Origin: Streptantibioticus ferralitis
Lineage (GTDB): Bacteria; Actinomycetota; Actinomycetes; Streptomycetales; Streptomycetaceae
Direction: 5' to 3'
Assembly (NCBI RefSeq): GCF_029223525.1
Contig: NZ_JARHTQ010000015.1
Location: 62,001 to 126,000, forward strand
Length of the DNA: 64,000 bases
The position numbers were made by a program, and so were the translations under genes. Within the stretch, counting starts at the first letter, position 1, and each line of letters opens with the position of its first letter. Under the pieces are notes generated by a model. It searched no databases. It saw only the letters and a program-made list of their open reading frames with translations, and was not told where the DNA came from. Shown piece by piece: positions 33,151 to 40,572 of this stretch.

Positions 33151-33792
33151 ATGGATGCACTGTCCGTGATCGTCTGGCTCGTGATGGGAGCAGCGCTGGG
33201 CTTCGGCGCGCGACGAGCGGCAGCACGATCAATAAGAAGAGACGTCAGCTATATACGCGTCGCGCCGCCACTGATGCTGGAGGGCGCTACGGCGGCCATC
33301 TTCGCTGTGCTTGCCTGGCGGATCAGCTCAGTCCCGGTACTCATGGCCTACGGCTCACTAGCCGCAGTCGGCGTGAGCCTCGCCGCGCTCGACGTAGCCG
33401 TACGACGGCTCCCGAACTCACTCGTGGCAACCGCCTACCTCGTAACGGTCGGCTTCCTGATCATCGCCGCGCTTACATCGCAGACCCATGGCCCCTTGCT
33501 ACGCGCCCTAGTCGCGCTGCCCATCGGCCTCATCCTCTTCGGCCTCCTCTACATACTCCTGCCAGGGCAGTTGGGAGGCGGAGACCTGAAGCTGGCCGGC
33601 GTACTCGCACTGGCTCTTGGCTGGTGGTCCTGGACCGCGGCCCTCACCGGTATGCTTCTCGGCTGGGCGCTCGCAGCTGGCTACGTCCTCGTCCTCCGTA
33701 CCGCACGCACACCCCCCGATGCCGGGGTGCCATTGGGACCCTTCCTCATCTCCGGCGCATTCATCGAAATCATTCTGAGCGCCTACCACTGA
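33151..33792 (+). CDS. A24-family prepilin peptidase
   Basis: Predicted 213 aa, almost entirely membrane-spanning. The two catalytic aspartates are Asp81 ('LAALDVAVRRLPNS') and Asp145 in the 'GGGDLKLAG' motif. No N-terminal methylase-type zinc domain, as in TadV/CpaA enzymes. It cleaves the leaders of Flp and TadE-like prepilins. As the only such gene here, it probably serves both Tad loci. Confidence 0.85.
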   Translation: MDALSVIVWLVMGAALGFGARRAAARSIRRDVSYIRVAPPLMLEGATAAIFAVLAWRISSVPVLMAYGSLAAVGVSLAALDVAVRRLPNSLVATAYLVTVGFLIIAALTSQTHGPLLRALVALPIGLILFGLLYILLPGQLGGGDLKLAGVLALALGWWSWTAALTGMLLGWALAAGYVLVLRTARTPPDAGVPLGPFLISGAFIEIILSAYH

Positions 33793-33798
33793 CATCCA

Positions 33799-33946
33799 AT
33801 GGTGACGTCGGGAAGGAACCGGTGGCGCTCGGTTTCCCGGCAGGGGCGATGACGGCGGGGGTGCGCAGATGCCCGCTACCGATGAGGCGGGTCACAACCG
33901 CCTCGCGCAGTTCGGCGGGGTCGGTGGCGGGGATCAGTGTGTTCAT
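33799..33946 (-). pseudogene. Decayed 5' fragment of a protein-L-isoaspartate-type methyltransferase
   Basis: From the ATG at 33946 the frame reads 'DPAELREAVVTRLIGSGHLR' then 'TPAVIA'. After a shift of frame near 33840 it reads 'HRFLPDVTI'. This order matches the N-terminus of actinobacterial PCMT-like methyltransferases ('..SPAVEAAFRAVPRHRFLP..'). The sequence between has been deleted and the catalytic domain is absent. Confidence 0.5.
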
Positions 33947-34074
33947 TCGAGTGAGGAAGAGCCGGAGAGGTGGACCGGCGGGTAGACGTGGCGGCCACTA
34001 CGGAATGGCCACCCACGTCGGCGGTTTCCGCCACCACGCCAGAACCGAGTGAATGGGCGCGAACGCGTGTGGCG

Positions 34075-34308
34075 CTACGGGCGCGCTCTCACGCCGTCAG
34101 AGGAAGAGCCCAGCGGACTTGGGGAGGCTTGGGGCATGCCTTCCTGGAGGAACGCGGTGATGGCGGTGTCGCTGTAGCCGTAGAACCTGCCGCGGGCGGC
34201 GTCGTCCCACAGGGGTGGCGTGTCGCCCCACTCGACCATGTGGCAGGTGTCGCGGTACGGAGACCAACGCACACGTACGTTGTCGACGTCACCCGTCATG
34301 GCGGCCAT
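34075..34308 (-). CDS. Small hypothetical protein
   Basis: Predicted 77 aa. The ATG at 34308 overlaps the stop of the truncated ATPase fragment (TGATG). 'VRVRWSPYRDTCHMVEWGDT' and 'GRFYGYSDTAITAFLQEG' look like a compact alpha/beta domain. No named family recognised. With its upstream partner truncated, its expression is uncertain. Confidence 0.5.
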   Translation of the reverse strand: MAAMTGDVDNVRVRWSPYRDTCHMVEWGDTPPLWDDAARGRFYGYSDTAITAFLQEGMPQASPSPLGSSSDGVRARP

Positions 34309-34504
34309 CACGGCCCCGCTCGGAGATCGGGAGGGAGCACCATGTCGTCCTGCCATCTGGGCTGCCCCCAGTCCTGTGCCAGGGCGTCGACGAGGAGCAG
34401 ACCACGGCCCGACTCATCCGTAATGCCTGTGGGCCGAGGCCGGGCCGGAGAGGGGTTTCCATCCGAGACCTCGATGCGCAGTTCACGGGCGGCCACGAAC
34501 CTGT
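34308..34504 (-). pseudogene. C-terminal fragment of an RsbW-like ATP-binding protein
   Basis: The last 65 codons encode the end of a GHKL anti-sigma-type ATPase: 'ARELRIEVSDGNPSPARPRP' and the G-box-like 'SGRGLLLVDALAQDWG'. The N-box half is missing: beyond about 34504 the sequence is coding on the opposite strand instead. A complete family member is at 34807-35289. Confidence 0.6.
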
Positions 34505-34724
34505 CAAGGCCTACGCGCTCATCGACGGCGGAGTATGGATCTACGAGCCCATCCCCGGACGACGGGTCTTGATCGCCATCTACGACTGCACCGTAACGGA
34601 GCGGAAACCCGTGATCAGCCATGAGCACAAGGAAGCCGACCGGATCACCGCCGACGAGGTGCACGCTTTGCTCATGCCCGCTGGGTACAAGCGATCGATT
34701 GCTGCCAGGTACGGGCGGAATTGA
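34497..34724 (+). pseudogene. C-terminal fragment of an unknown protein abutting the truncated ATPase
   Basis: From about 34497 the plus strand reads as convincing protein ('VKAYALIDGGVWIYEPIPGR', 'RITADEVHALLMPAGYKRSI') to TGA at 34724, but no start belongs to it. It joins the ATPase fragment tail-to-broken-end, marking a recombination junction. Confidence 0.5.
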
Positions 34725-34806
34725 TCGGGCGTAGATGTAATTACGTCTCCCCGCCGCGTCCTGAGTCATGGGGCGACTCATCAAGCATGGACGCATTGCG
34801 GTACGG

Positions 34807-35289
34807 CTACTCCGATTCATCAGCGGCATCCTGCGGCAGTCCGGCGCAGTCGAGGCGAAACCACACGTCCTTGCCTGTCGTGCTGGCTGCCATTCCCATG
34901 GCATCGGCCAGACTCCTGAGCAGGGGCAGCCCACGCCCGTCCTCAGCGAGGGACTCGACCGCCCTGATCTGCGGGAGGCGGTCGTCAAAGTCGCGCACAG
35001 TGACGACCACCGCGTCGGCCGTTACCCTCACACGAACGACAGCTTGCCTATCCTCCGTGTGCTTGAGCACGTTGGTCAGGAGCTCGGTCGTGCCGAGCAG
35101 CGCGACGAACTCGACGTCCGTCCGGCCCCAGTAATGGAGTTGGGCGCGAAGTATGCGACGCACGTGCTCGATGCTCCGCGGTTCGACAGCCAGGCTCAAC
35201 TCCCACTGACCCACACAAGTACGTGAGTTACTCTGTCGGCTCTTGCCCATTGAGTCCTGCTCAGCCAGCGTGGCGAGAAGATCAGGCAT
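34807..35289 (-). CDS. RsbW/SpoIIAB-like ATP-binding regulatory protein
   Basis: Predicted 160 aa with a GHKL-fold ATPase: N-box 'LLGTTELLTNVLKHT', 'VVTVRDFDDRLPQ' and G-box 'EDGRGLPLLRSLADAM'. An internal ATG at residue 14 has AGGA six bases upstream and is a possible true start. Streptomycetes and relatives carry many such small serine-kinase or anti-sigma-like proteins. The partner is not visible here. Confidence 0.8.
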   Translation of the reverse strand: MPDLLATLAEQDSMGKSRQSNSRTCVGQWELSLAVEPRSIEHVRRILRAQLHYWGRTDVEFVALLGTTELLTNVLKHTEDRQAVVRVRVTADAVVVTVRDFDDRLPQIRAVESLAEDGRGLPLLRSLADAMGMAASTTGKDVWFRLDCAGLPQDAADESE

Positions 35290-35428
35290 CGCGAATTCCG
35301 TTTCCTCAGCGAGGTGTTCGTGAGACGGGTGGTACCAACGGGCTTCGTTGGTAGGCGTGCATAGAGCGAACCGCGATCCATGCCTCGGTCGACGGTGCCC
35401 ACCCGCTGGGCACGATCAAGGTCGCCAT

Positions 35429-35626
35429 TCAATGCCTCCAGCCGACGGGACCGCGCAGCTTGGGAAGTTCGGCGCGACCGCGGATCGGGACTCCCCACTC
35501 CTCGGGCTGCGTGCGCAGGCGCGCCTTCCCTACGCCAAGGCTCTGGGCGAGGGAGTTCAGGGACTCGCCCTCCATGTACCGGGTCATCACCGCGTCCTTC
35601 GGGATCTCCCGGGCCTCCCGAGTCAT
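35429..35626 (-). CDS. Small helix-turn-helix protein
   Basis: Predicted 65 aa from the ATG at 35626, with AGGAGGAGAG upstream. 'VMTRYMEGESLNSLAQSLGV' is a resolvase/Hin-type helix-turn-helix core, followed by 'WGVPIRGR'. Likely DNA-binding; target unknown. It lies downstream of a 13-bp hairpin. Confidence 0.7.
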   Translation of the reverse strand: MTREAREIPKDAVMTRYMEGESLNSLAQSLGVGKARLRTQPEEWGVPIRGRAELPKLRGPVGWRH

Positions 35627-35655
35627 TTGTCTCTCCTCCTGGCTGAAGATCAAGA

Positions 35656-35708
35656 GCCCGTCCCGGCCGACCTCGTGTCGTGACAGACAAGTCCGGGCCG
35701 GGACGGGC
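35656..35708 (-). terminator. Intergenic hairpin
   Basis: A perfect 13-bp stem (GCCCGTCCCGGCC with GGCCGGGACGGGC), 27-base loop, between the 174-aa gene and the small helix-turn-helix gene. Confidence 0.55.
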
Positions 35709-35784
35709 CTAGCCCGTCCGCCACCAACAACTCGCGCGCCCCGTGCGACGCGAGTTCGGGGGATGCCAGTGGCGGCCGGGGCTT

Positions 35785-36309
35785 CTATCCCTGTCGGACG
35801 TCTACTCCTTGGACGTTCTCCAGGATGTTGAGGCAGAGCTGAGCGTCCTCAACGAGCGAAGTCAGGCTTGGCAGTGCTCTACGCACCACCTCGGCGCGCC
35901 ACCCATACGGCAGGCGGTTCAGCCGACTCCAGACCTCTTGGGCCTGGTCGACGTCTCGATGTCGACGACTGCTGTAGTGGCGCTCGCGGCAGAGGAAGGC
36001 GACATGGCTCACCACGTCGGCCATTTCCCTGAAGATCTCGTCGTCACCCTCCCGGGCCTCGGCCCGGTCCTTCAGCCTCCACCCCGTGGCCATCACCCAG
36101 TGGACAGCCGCTTGGTCAGCGTGTCGCACCTTGTCCCACAGGTCACGGCGCACCAGACGACTCTTCAACATCGTGCCGGCGCTCCACGCGGCTAGTGTTA
36201 CTTCCGGCCACGGTCTCGACTGCCACTGACTCAGCGTCACTTCCAGTCGGCACAGGTCCGTCAGTTCCGCCTCGGCCATCTTCGACTCGCTGCCCGGCTC
36301 ACTACTCAT
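35785..36309 (-). CDS. Hypothetical helical protein downstream of Nudix gene
   Basis: Predicted 174 aa. The ATG at 36309 lies inside the end of the Nudix gene (8-base overlap), so the two are coupled. Mostly helical, Trp- and Arg-rich ('WQSRPWPEVTLAAWSAGTML', 'DEIFREMADVVSHVAFLCRE'). No family recognised; function may be tied to the Nudix substrate. Confidence 0.65.
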   Translation of the reverse strand: MSSEPGSESKMAEAELTDLCRLEVTLSQWQSRPWPEVTLAAWSAGTMLKSRLVRRDLWDKVRHADQAAVHWVMATGWRLKDRAEAREGDDEIFREMADVVSHVAFLCRERHYSSRRHRDVDQAQEVWSRLNRLPYGWRAEVVRRALPSLTSLVEDAQLCLNILENVQGVDVRQG

Positions 36310-36814
36310 CCGCGGCGACATCCTTTACCTGTCGGCCTTCCACCAAATAGGTCAGCACCCCGCTGTCCAAGGCCGTCACGGCTGCCCGAACCCGCCGCTC
36401 TTGATAGGGCATCGCGTACGCGTGGAGGTCGTAGACCGGCACGAACTCATACGCGCTCAACTCCGGCTCCTCGCCCGAGCCGGGTCTAGACAGCGTGATG
36501 GCGATCCCCTCCGGGGCCGTTCCGCCGTCGTAGACGAAGCTATAGCCTTCCGCCGCCTTCGTGTGAGGATTGCGCGGGATGTAGTCCACAACGAGCAGGC
36601 GTCCCGGTGTGAGGGGGAGCCCGGTCTCCTCCCGCACTTCGCGCGCGCAGGCTTCGTACGCGTGCTCGTCCGGGTGGGCGCCGCCGCCTGGCAGGATCCA
36701 CCCCTCCTTGTACGTCGGCTTGACCATGAGCACGTTCCCGGCCGGGTTGCGAATGAGCGCGAGAGCGCCGATCCGGCGGCCGGGCGGGTTGGAGAGATCC
36801 GTGTCTGTGTGCAC
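36302..36814 (-). CDS. Nudix hydrolase
   Basis: Predicted 170 aa from the GTG at 36814 with AAGGAA upstream; longer frames run through hairpin-rich non-coding sequence. The complete Nudix box is present (G-x5-E-x7-REVREETGL, inside 'GGGAHPDEHAYEACAREV'). Such enzymes hydrolyse nucleoside diphosphate derivatives. The substrate cannot be told. Confidence 0.85.
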   Translation of the reverse strand: MHTDTDLSNPPGRRIGALALIRNPAGNVLMVKPTYKEGWILPGGGAHPDEHAYEACAREVREETGLPLTPGRLLVVDYIPRNPHTKAAEGYSFVYDGGTAPEGIAITLSRPGSGEEPELSAYEFVPVYDLHAYAMPYQERRVRAAVTALDSGVLTYLVEGRQVKDVAADE

Positions 36815-36852
36815 GGTGCGTCCGTTTCCTTGATCGTGACGGTGGGGTGGCC

Positions 36853-36957
36853 GCCCTGCCGGGACCTGCCAGCCCGGGATGGGGGAATTCGCGGCCGGAG
36901 TGCTCCGGCAGGGCAGACTCGGGCCCGTCCTGGGCAACCCTCAGTCCCCAGGACGGG
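36853..36957 (-). terminator. Two consecutive hairpins
   Basis: GCCCTGCCGG pairs with CCGGCAGGGC (36853-36862 and 36905-36914). CCCGTCCTGGG then pairs with CCCAGGACGGG (36924-36934 and 36947-36957). They separate the small-gene operon (37043-37898) from the Nudix gene. A third, imperfect stem follows at about 36969-37046. Confidence 0.55.
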
Positions 36958-37042
36958 AGTGTGGAGGCCCGCCCGCTGCCGGGGCTGCTCGCGCGGTGGT
37001 GGAGACGCGAGCCGTACGGGTCAACCGGCAGCAGGCGGGGGC

Positions 37043-37264
37043 TTAGCGGGGCCCGACGCGGTTCAGGCGGTAGCCTGAAATCGAATCCCCAGCAGCGAGG
37101 TGGTAGGTGGAGCCGTCGTCGAATATGAGGGTCTTCCCAAGATTCCCCGTGCAACGGAGGTCGACGACGCGGCGGTGCCGACCTTGACCGGTGTGGATGA
37201 TGAAATCCCCCACCCGCACGGTGAGCGTGGTGAACTGCTCAAGCTGCATGAGGTTGCTGCGCAT
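37043..37264 (-). CDS. Small beta-rich hypothetical protein
   Basis: Predicted 73 aa; GGAGGGAG upstream of the ATG and overlap with the preceding gene. Beta-rich ('QFTTLTVRVGDFIIHTGQGR', 'TYHLAAGDSISGYRL'). Last of four tightly overlapping small genes. Function unknown. Confidence 0.6.
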   Translation of the reverse strand: MRSNLMQLEQFTTLTVRVGDFIIHTGQGRHRRVVDLRCTGNLGKTLIFDDGSTYHLAAGDSISGYRLNRVGPR

Positions 37265-37481
37265 CCGGCAGTTCTCCCTCCGTCACCGGCTCGACGTTCA
37301 CGGGCCGTGTCGTCCACTCCTTGCCGCCGCCCTGCGGACGGAGGAAAGCCATGAGCTCCGCCCGTTTGGATTTGGCGGGTGAGTAGAGCTCGACGCCCAT
37401 GAAGACGCCGGCCTTGCCGGTCAGCTTGTCCTTGACCACAGTCCCGTACGGTGGCAGCGCCCTGCGCTCATGAGTGTTCAT
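37239..37481 (-). CDS. Small hypothetical protein
   Basis: Predicted 80 aa from the ATG at 37481, with GGAAG upstream. 'PYGTVVKDKLTGKAGVFMGV' and 'AFLRPQGGGKEWTTRPVNV' resemble short proteins with a barrel-like strand pattern found in small streptomycete operons. It overlaps genes on both sides. Confidence 0.6.
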   Translation of the reverse strand: MNTHERRALPPYGTVVKDKLTGKAGVFMGVELYSPAKSKRAELMAFLRPQGGGKEWTTRPVNVEPVTEGELPDAQQPHAA

Positions 37482-37668
37482 GCCACTTCCGTTCCAGCCC
37501 ATCGATGATCTTTCGCACGATGTCCGGCCGTTGGGATTGCCATTCGCTATGTCCCTGGTCCGGAGCGGCCGGGGTCTCGCAGACGTACCCGTGCTCGGCC
37601 GCCGATTCCTTCAGCTCTCGTCCCATCTGCGCCAGGACCGCGCCGTCGAAGCCCTCCAGCGCGCTCAC
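37468..37668 (-). CDS. Small hypothetical protein
   Basis: Predicted 66 aa; GTG at 37668 overlaps the preceding stop (GTGA). Helical ('DIVRKIIDGLERKWHEH') with one Cys. Member of the four-gene overlapping set; no family recognised. Confidence 0.5.
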   Translation of the reverse strand: MSALEGFDGAVLAQMGRELKESAAEHGYVCETPAAPDQGHSEWQSQRPDIVRKIIDGLERKWHEHS

Positions 37669-37898
37669 CGCCGAAGCCCGTACTGCGAGTGCCGGCTGTT
37701 GATCTCCGCGACCTTTAGACGCAGTTCCTCAGCCGGGCTGGCGAGACGGAGATCAGCCGCGCGAGCCCGCCACGGACTCCCATCGTCGCCCGGTCGTAGG
37801 CGGACGATTGGCCCGTCCACATCCACGACCCTGCCGACGCGATCCCGCGCCGTATCCCACATGACCGCGCCCTTCTCCGGCGCTTCGCTCGTCCCCAT
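37665..37898 (-). CDS. Small hypothetical protein, first of the operon
   Basis: Predicted 77 aa from the ATG at 37898 with AGAAGG upstream; an ATG at 37862 (GGAGAAGG) is an alternative. 'DTARDRVGRVVDVDGPIVRL' and 'DDGSPWRARAADLRLA' form a small beta-barrel-like pattern seen in short streptomycete proteins. It is divergent from the XRE regulator at 38088, and the 190-bp gap holds palindromes. Confidence 0.6.
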   Translation of the reverse strand: MGTSEAPEKGAVMWDTARDRVGRVVDVDGPIVRLRPGDDGSPWRARAADLRLASPAEELRLKVAEINSRHSQYGLRR

Positions 37899-38003
37899 GG
37901 GCTGGACCTTCTTCGGGCGATGCGGGGCGCCAACGCTATGACAGCGCCCCGGAGTTGGCGAGCAACTCTGGGTGGTTGCCTAACTAGACTGGACCCGACG
38001 GAG

Positions 38004-38070
38004 TGCCATAGGCAACTATTCCTCAGGAATCCATCAGAGTTGGCATATGCCACTCCTGGGCATTGATGCC
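38004..38070. promoter_or_regulatory. Three TGCC/GGCA palindromes in a divergent intergenic region
   Basis: TGCCATAGGCA (38004-38014), TGGCATATGCCA (38041-38052) and GGCATTGATGCC (38059-38070) share GGCA/TGCC half-sites with different spacers. They lie 18-84 bases upstream of the XRE regulator gene. They are plausible operators for it (inference). Confidence 0.5.
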
Positions 38071-38087
38071 AAGTACCCAAGCGGGCC

Positions 38088-38963
38088 ATGATGTTGTCCA
38101 TGTCGCAGAGCGAGATGCCGACGATGAGGAGCCGACGCCTTGGAGGCGAGCTGCGCAAGATGCGCGAGGCCAAGGGCCTCACCATGGGTGACGCAGCCGA
38201 GGCGCTCCAGTGCGGCCAGCCCAAGATCAGCCGAATCGAAGGCGGTTTGCGCGGCATCCGTCCGTTGGACCTGGATGTCCTCATGGACCTCTACGAGATC
38301 GACCGCACCGAGCAGGCCGATCTCCGTGAGGCGATGAAGCGCCTGGCGCGCGAGATTCACCAGCAGGACTGGTGGTCTGGCCAAGGCACGCTTCTACACG
38401 ACGACCTCAAGGACTACTTGACACTGGAGTCGGACTCGTCCCTAATCCGGACCTACGAGACCCAGCTGCTGCCCGGCCTGCTCCAGACCAAGGAATACAT
38501 GGCGGAGATCTTCCGCCATCAGCGGGCCTCCGACGAGGCCCAATTGATGCTGGAGACACGGCAGCAGCGCCAGGGCATCCTTGAGACCAACAATGGCGTC
38601 CACCTGCGCACCGTGGTGGACGTGACGGCGCTCAACCGCGTCGTAGGCTCGCCCGACCTCATGGTCAAACAGCTCAAGCACCTTCTGGACATGACGGACG
38701 CTCCGAACGTCGATGTCCAGGTGCTACCGCTCAAGACGGCGCTGCCTCCTGATCAGTACGCGCCGTACACAATCTTCACAATGCGCCAACCGCCTCGGGC
38801 CGATTACGTGTGGCTGGAACATTTGACCGGCAGTACGCTGCTCGAAAAAGAGGAAGACCTGGTTCGCTATCGCCGAGCGTGGGACGATCACACCGCTACG
38901 GCACTCTCCGCGGCCGAGTCCCGAGAGCACATCCGCGAACTGATCAAGGAGTACCAAGGATGA
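38088..38963 (+). CDS. XRE-family regulator with DUF5753 domain
   Basis: Predicted 291 aa; no clear ribosome binding site, so leaderless or a slightly later ATG is possible. Residues about 18-75 are an XRE helix-turn-helix ('MREAKGLTMGDAAEALQCGQ'). The remainder matches the DUF5753 ligand-binding-like domain ('YETQLLPGLLQTKEYMAEIF', 'LLEKEEDLVRYRRAWD'). Its four-base overlap with a DUF397 gene is the standard actinobacterial toxin-antitoxin-like regulatory pair. Confidence 0.9.
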   Translation: MMLSMSQSEMPTMRSRRLGGELRKMREAKGLTMGDAAEALQCGQPKISRIEGGLRGIRPLDLDVLMDLYEIDRTEQADLREAMKRLAREIHQQDWWSGQGTLLHDDLKDYLTLESDSSLIRTYETQLLPGLLQTKEYMAEIFRHQRASDEAQLMLETRQQRQGILETNNGVHLRTVVDVTALNRVVGSPDLMVKQLKHLLDMTDAPNVDVQVLPLKTALPPDQYAPYTIFTMRQPPRADYVWLEHLTGSTLLEKEEDLVRYRRAWDDHTATALSAAESREHIRELIKEYQG

Positions 38964-39181
38964 GCAAGAAGCGCAGCCAGGGGAGCAACGAGGGGCTGGC
39001 TGGCGCACAGTGGCACGTCAGCTCGTACAGCGGAAGCGGTAACAACTGCGTCGAGCACGGACGACTGCCCAACGGGACGCATGCGGTACGTGACACGAAG
39101 GATCGAGAGGGCGGCGCGCTGATGTTCACCGCCGATGCCTGGTCCTCATTCATCGAGTTCGCCAAGACCCAGGACATCTGA
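38960..39181 (+). CDS. DUF397 protein
   Basis: Predicted 73 aa; ATG overlaps the regulator stop and has AAGGAG upstream. The core 'WHVSSYSGSGNNCVEHGRLP' and 'VRDTKDREGGALMFTADAWS' is diagnostic of DUF397. These small proteins pair with XRE-DUF5753 regulators and often modulate development or antibiotic production in streptomycetes (family knowledge). The IS630 element begins 10 bases after it. Confidence 0.92.
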   Translation: MSKKRSQGSNEGLAGAQWHVSSYSGSGNNCVEHGRLPNGTHAVRDTKDREGGALMFTADAWSSFIEFAKTQDI

Positions 39182-39190
39182 GCACCACCC

Positions 39191-39805
39191 TTACTGATCT
39201 TTTCGTAAGTTCGGTGGGTGTGGTGGGTGGATGGTGAGTCCGGTGTGGGTGAGGAAGGACCATGGCAACTGCTGGTTGCGGTTGATGCGGTGGACGCCTT
39301 GTTCGGTGGCGTCGGCGACATCCGCGAGGTGGTCACCGGCGAGGTTGGCCAGTTCACGTTTCTTGAGCGACGACCACAGCAGCTCCACCGGATTCAGCTC
39401 AGGTGCGTAGGCGGGTAATCGTTCCAGAGTCAGCCAGTCCTGTGCTGCAACCCATGCTCGCATCGCCCGGCTCCAGTGGGCGGACAAGCCGTCCCACACC
39501 ACAATCACCCTATCCCCGCGGTAGAACGCCTTGACCTGTTCCAGCACCTCGATCAGGGCGGTGGTGTCGTAGCTGCCGGGCTTGAGATGGAAGCACAGAC
39601 GAGGACCGCGGTTGGGGTCGCTGGAGTGGTAGCCGAGAGCCGCGGCCATCGATGCACGTTTCCAGTTCAGCCGGTGCCGCAGGAGCGGAGTGCGGCCACG
39701 CGGTGCGTAGGTGCGGCGGACCTGCGGCAGCAGCGAGACGCCTGATTCGTCGAGGAACACGATCCAGGCACGTGTGTTCACCGCCCCTTTTTGATGCGCG
39801 GCCAC
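39191..39805 (-). CDS. IS630 transposase, DDE catalytic part (frame 2)
   Basis: About 204 aa. 'WIVFLDESGVSLLP' carries the first Asp, 'RVIVVWDGLSAHWSR' the second, and 'YAPELNPVELLWSSLKKREL' the final acidic residue. Its stop lies in the terminal inverted repeat. It is in the -1 frame of the upstream part and is probably made as a fusion by frameshifting at C-AAA-AAG-GGG. An independent start at 39805 is unlikely. Confidence 0.85.
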   Translation of the reverse strand: MAAHQKGAVNTRAWIVFLDESGVSLLPQVRRTYAPRGRTPLLRHRLNWKRASMAAALGYHSSDPNRGPRLCFHLKPGSYDTTALIEVLEQVKAFYRGDRVIVVWDGLSAHWSRAMRAWVAAQDWLTLERLPAYAPELNPVELLWSSLKKRELANLAGDHLADVADATEQGVHRINRNQQLPWSFLTHTGLTIHPPHPPNLRKDQ

Positions 39806-40352
39806 TCGTGCGCGATCCAGCGGGCGATCTCGGACTCGTCCCGCTCGACCGCCCGACGCTCAGGCCGCTGCAGACTCCACCCCAGCCGACCGGTCAGCAC
39901 ACGCCATACCGACGCCCGCGACAACGACACCCCCGTCACCCGCTCGATGACCAGGCCGACTCGCTCCAACGTCCACAGATCGGCCTCGAACCCATGGGCC
40001 TGAGCGCCCCGCTCCAATGCCGCCCGCACTTCCGTCACCTGACCGTCGTCCAACTTGGGCGGGCGACCGGTGGCCGAACGCCGGCGCAAGGCCGCAGCAC
40101 CGCCTTCTTCCCACACCCGCCTCCACCGCCGCACGCTCTCCGCGCAAACTCCCACCGCCCGCGCGATCTCCACATTCGACCCACCCTCCTCGAACAACTC
40201 GACCGCCCGAACACGACGCGCTTCCGCCAACTGCGGCCGCGACAAAGGAGGAACAGAAGAGCCAGACGCAGAGGACGAAGGTCGATAGGACACCCCAACA
40301 GCCTCCCACCCACAAGACCACCACACCCACCGAACTTACGAAAAGATCAGTA
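39192..40352. mobile_element. IS630-family insertion sequence
   Basis: Bounded by perfect 35-bp terminal inverted repeats counting the TA target duplication (39192-39226 and 40318-40352; begins TACTGATCTTTTCGTAAG). TA at each end is the target dinucleotide typical of IS630/Tc1 elements. It contains two overlapping minus-strand frames, helix-turn-helix then DDE. Perfect ends suggest recent activity. Confidence 0.9.
39778..40293 (-). CDS. IS630 transposase, DNA-binding part (frame 1)
   Basis: Predicted 171 aa from the GTG at 40293, with GGAGG upstream. The helix-turn-helix domain 'ELFEEGGSNVEIARAVGVCA' with 'SVRRWRRVWEEGGAAAL' recognises the element ends. It ends shortly after an A5G4 run where -1 slippage would join it to the DDE frame. 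Confidence 0.85.
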   Translation of the reverse strand: MSYRPSSSASGSSVPPLSRPQLAEARRVRAVELFEEGGSNVEIARAVGVCAESVRRWRRVWEEGGAAALRRRSATGRPPKLDDGQVTEVRAALERGAQAHGFEADLWTLERVGLVIERVTGVSLSRASVWRVLTGRLGWSLQRPERRAVERDESEIARWIAHEWPRIKKGR

Positions 40353-40572
40353 GTCCCCCGGCCCCCGTCGGCGGATTCCAGGGGGCTTCGTCATGCCCGG
40401 ATGCGTGTGGCAGGAAGGGTAACGAGGACGTGTCCGGAGACCGCATCATGCGGAACCCTCATAGCCAGGTCGGACAGCGTTCAGTGGCTCTCGTACGCCT
40501 GGCTGCGCCAGGCATGCGTACGTCGCCGTCCAGGCACGCGGTTCGCTCGTTGGCACGCGCCGCCGTCCATTC

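Noticed and set aside
33021-34052. 343-codon plus-strand frame overlapping the prepilin peptidase
   Set aside because: Out of frame with the clear peptidase that has both catalytic Asp motifs; low-complexity Arg-rich product.
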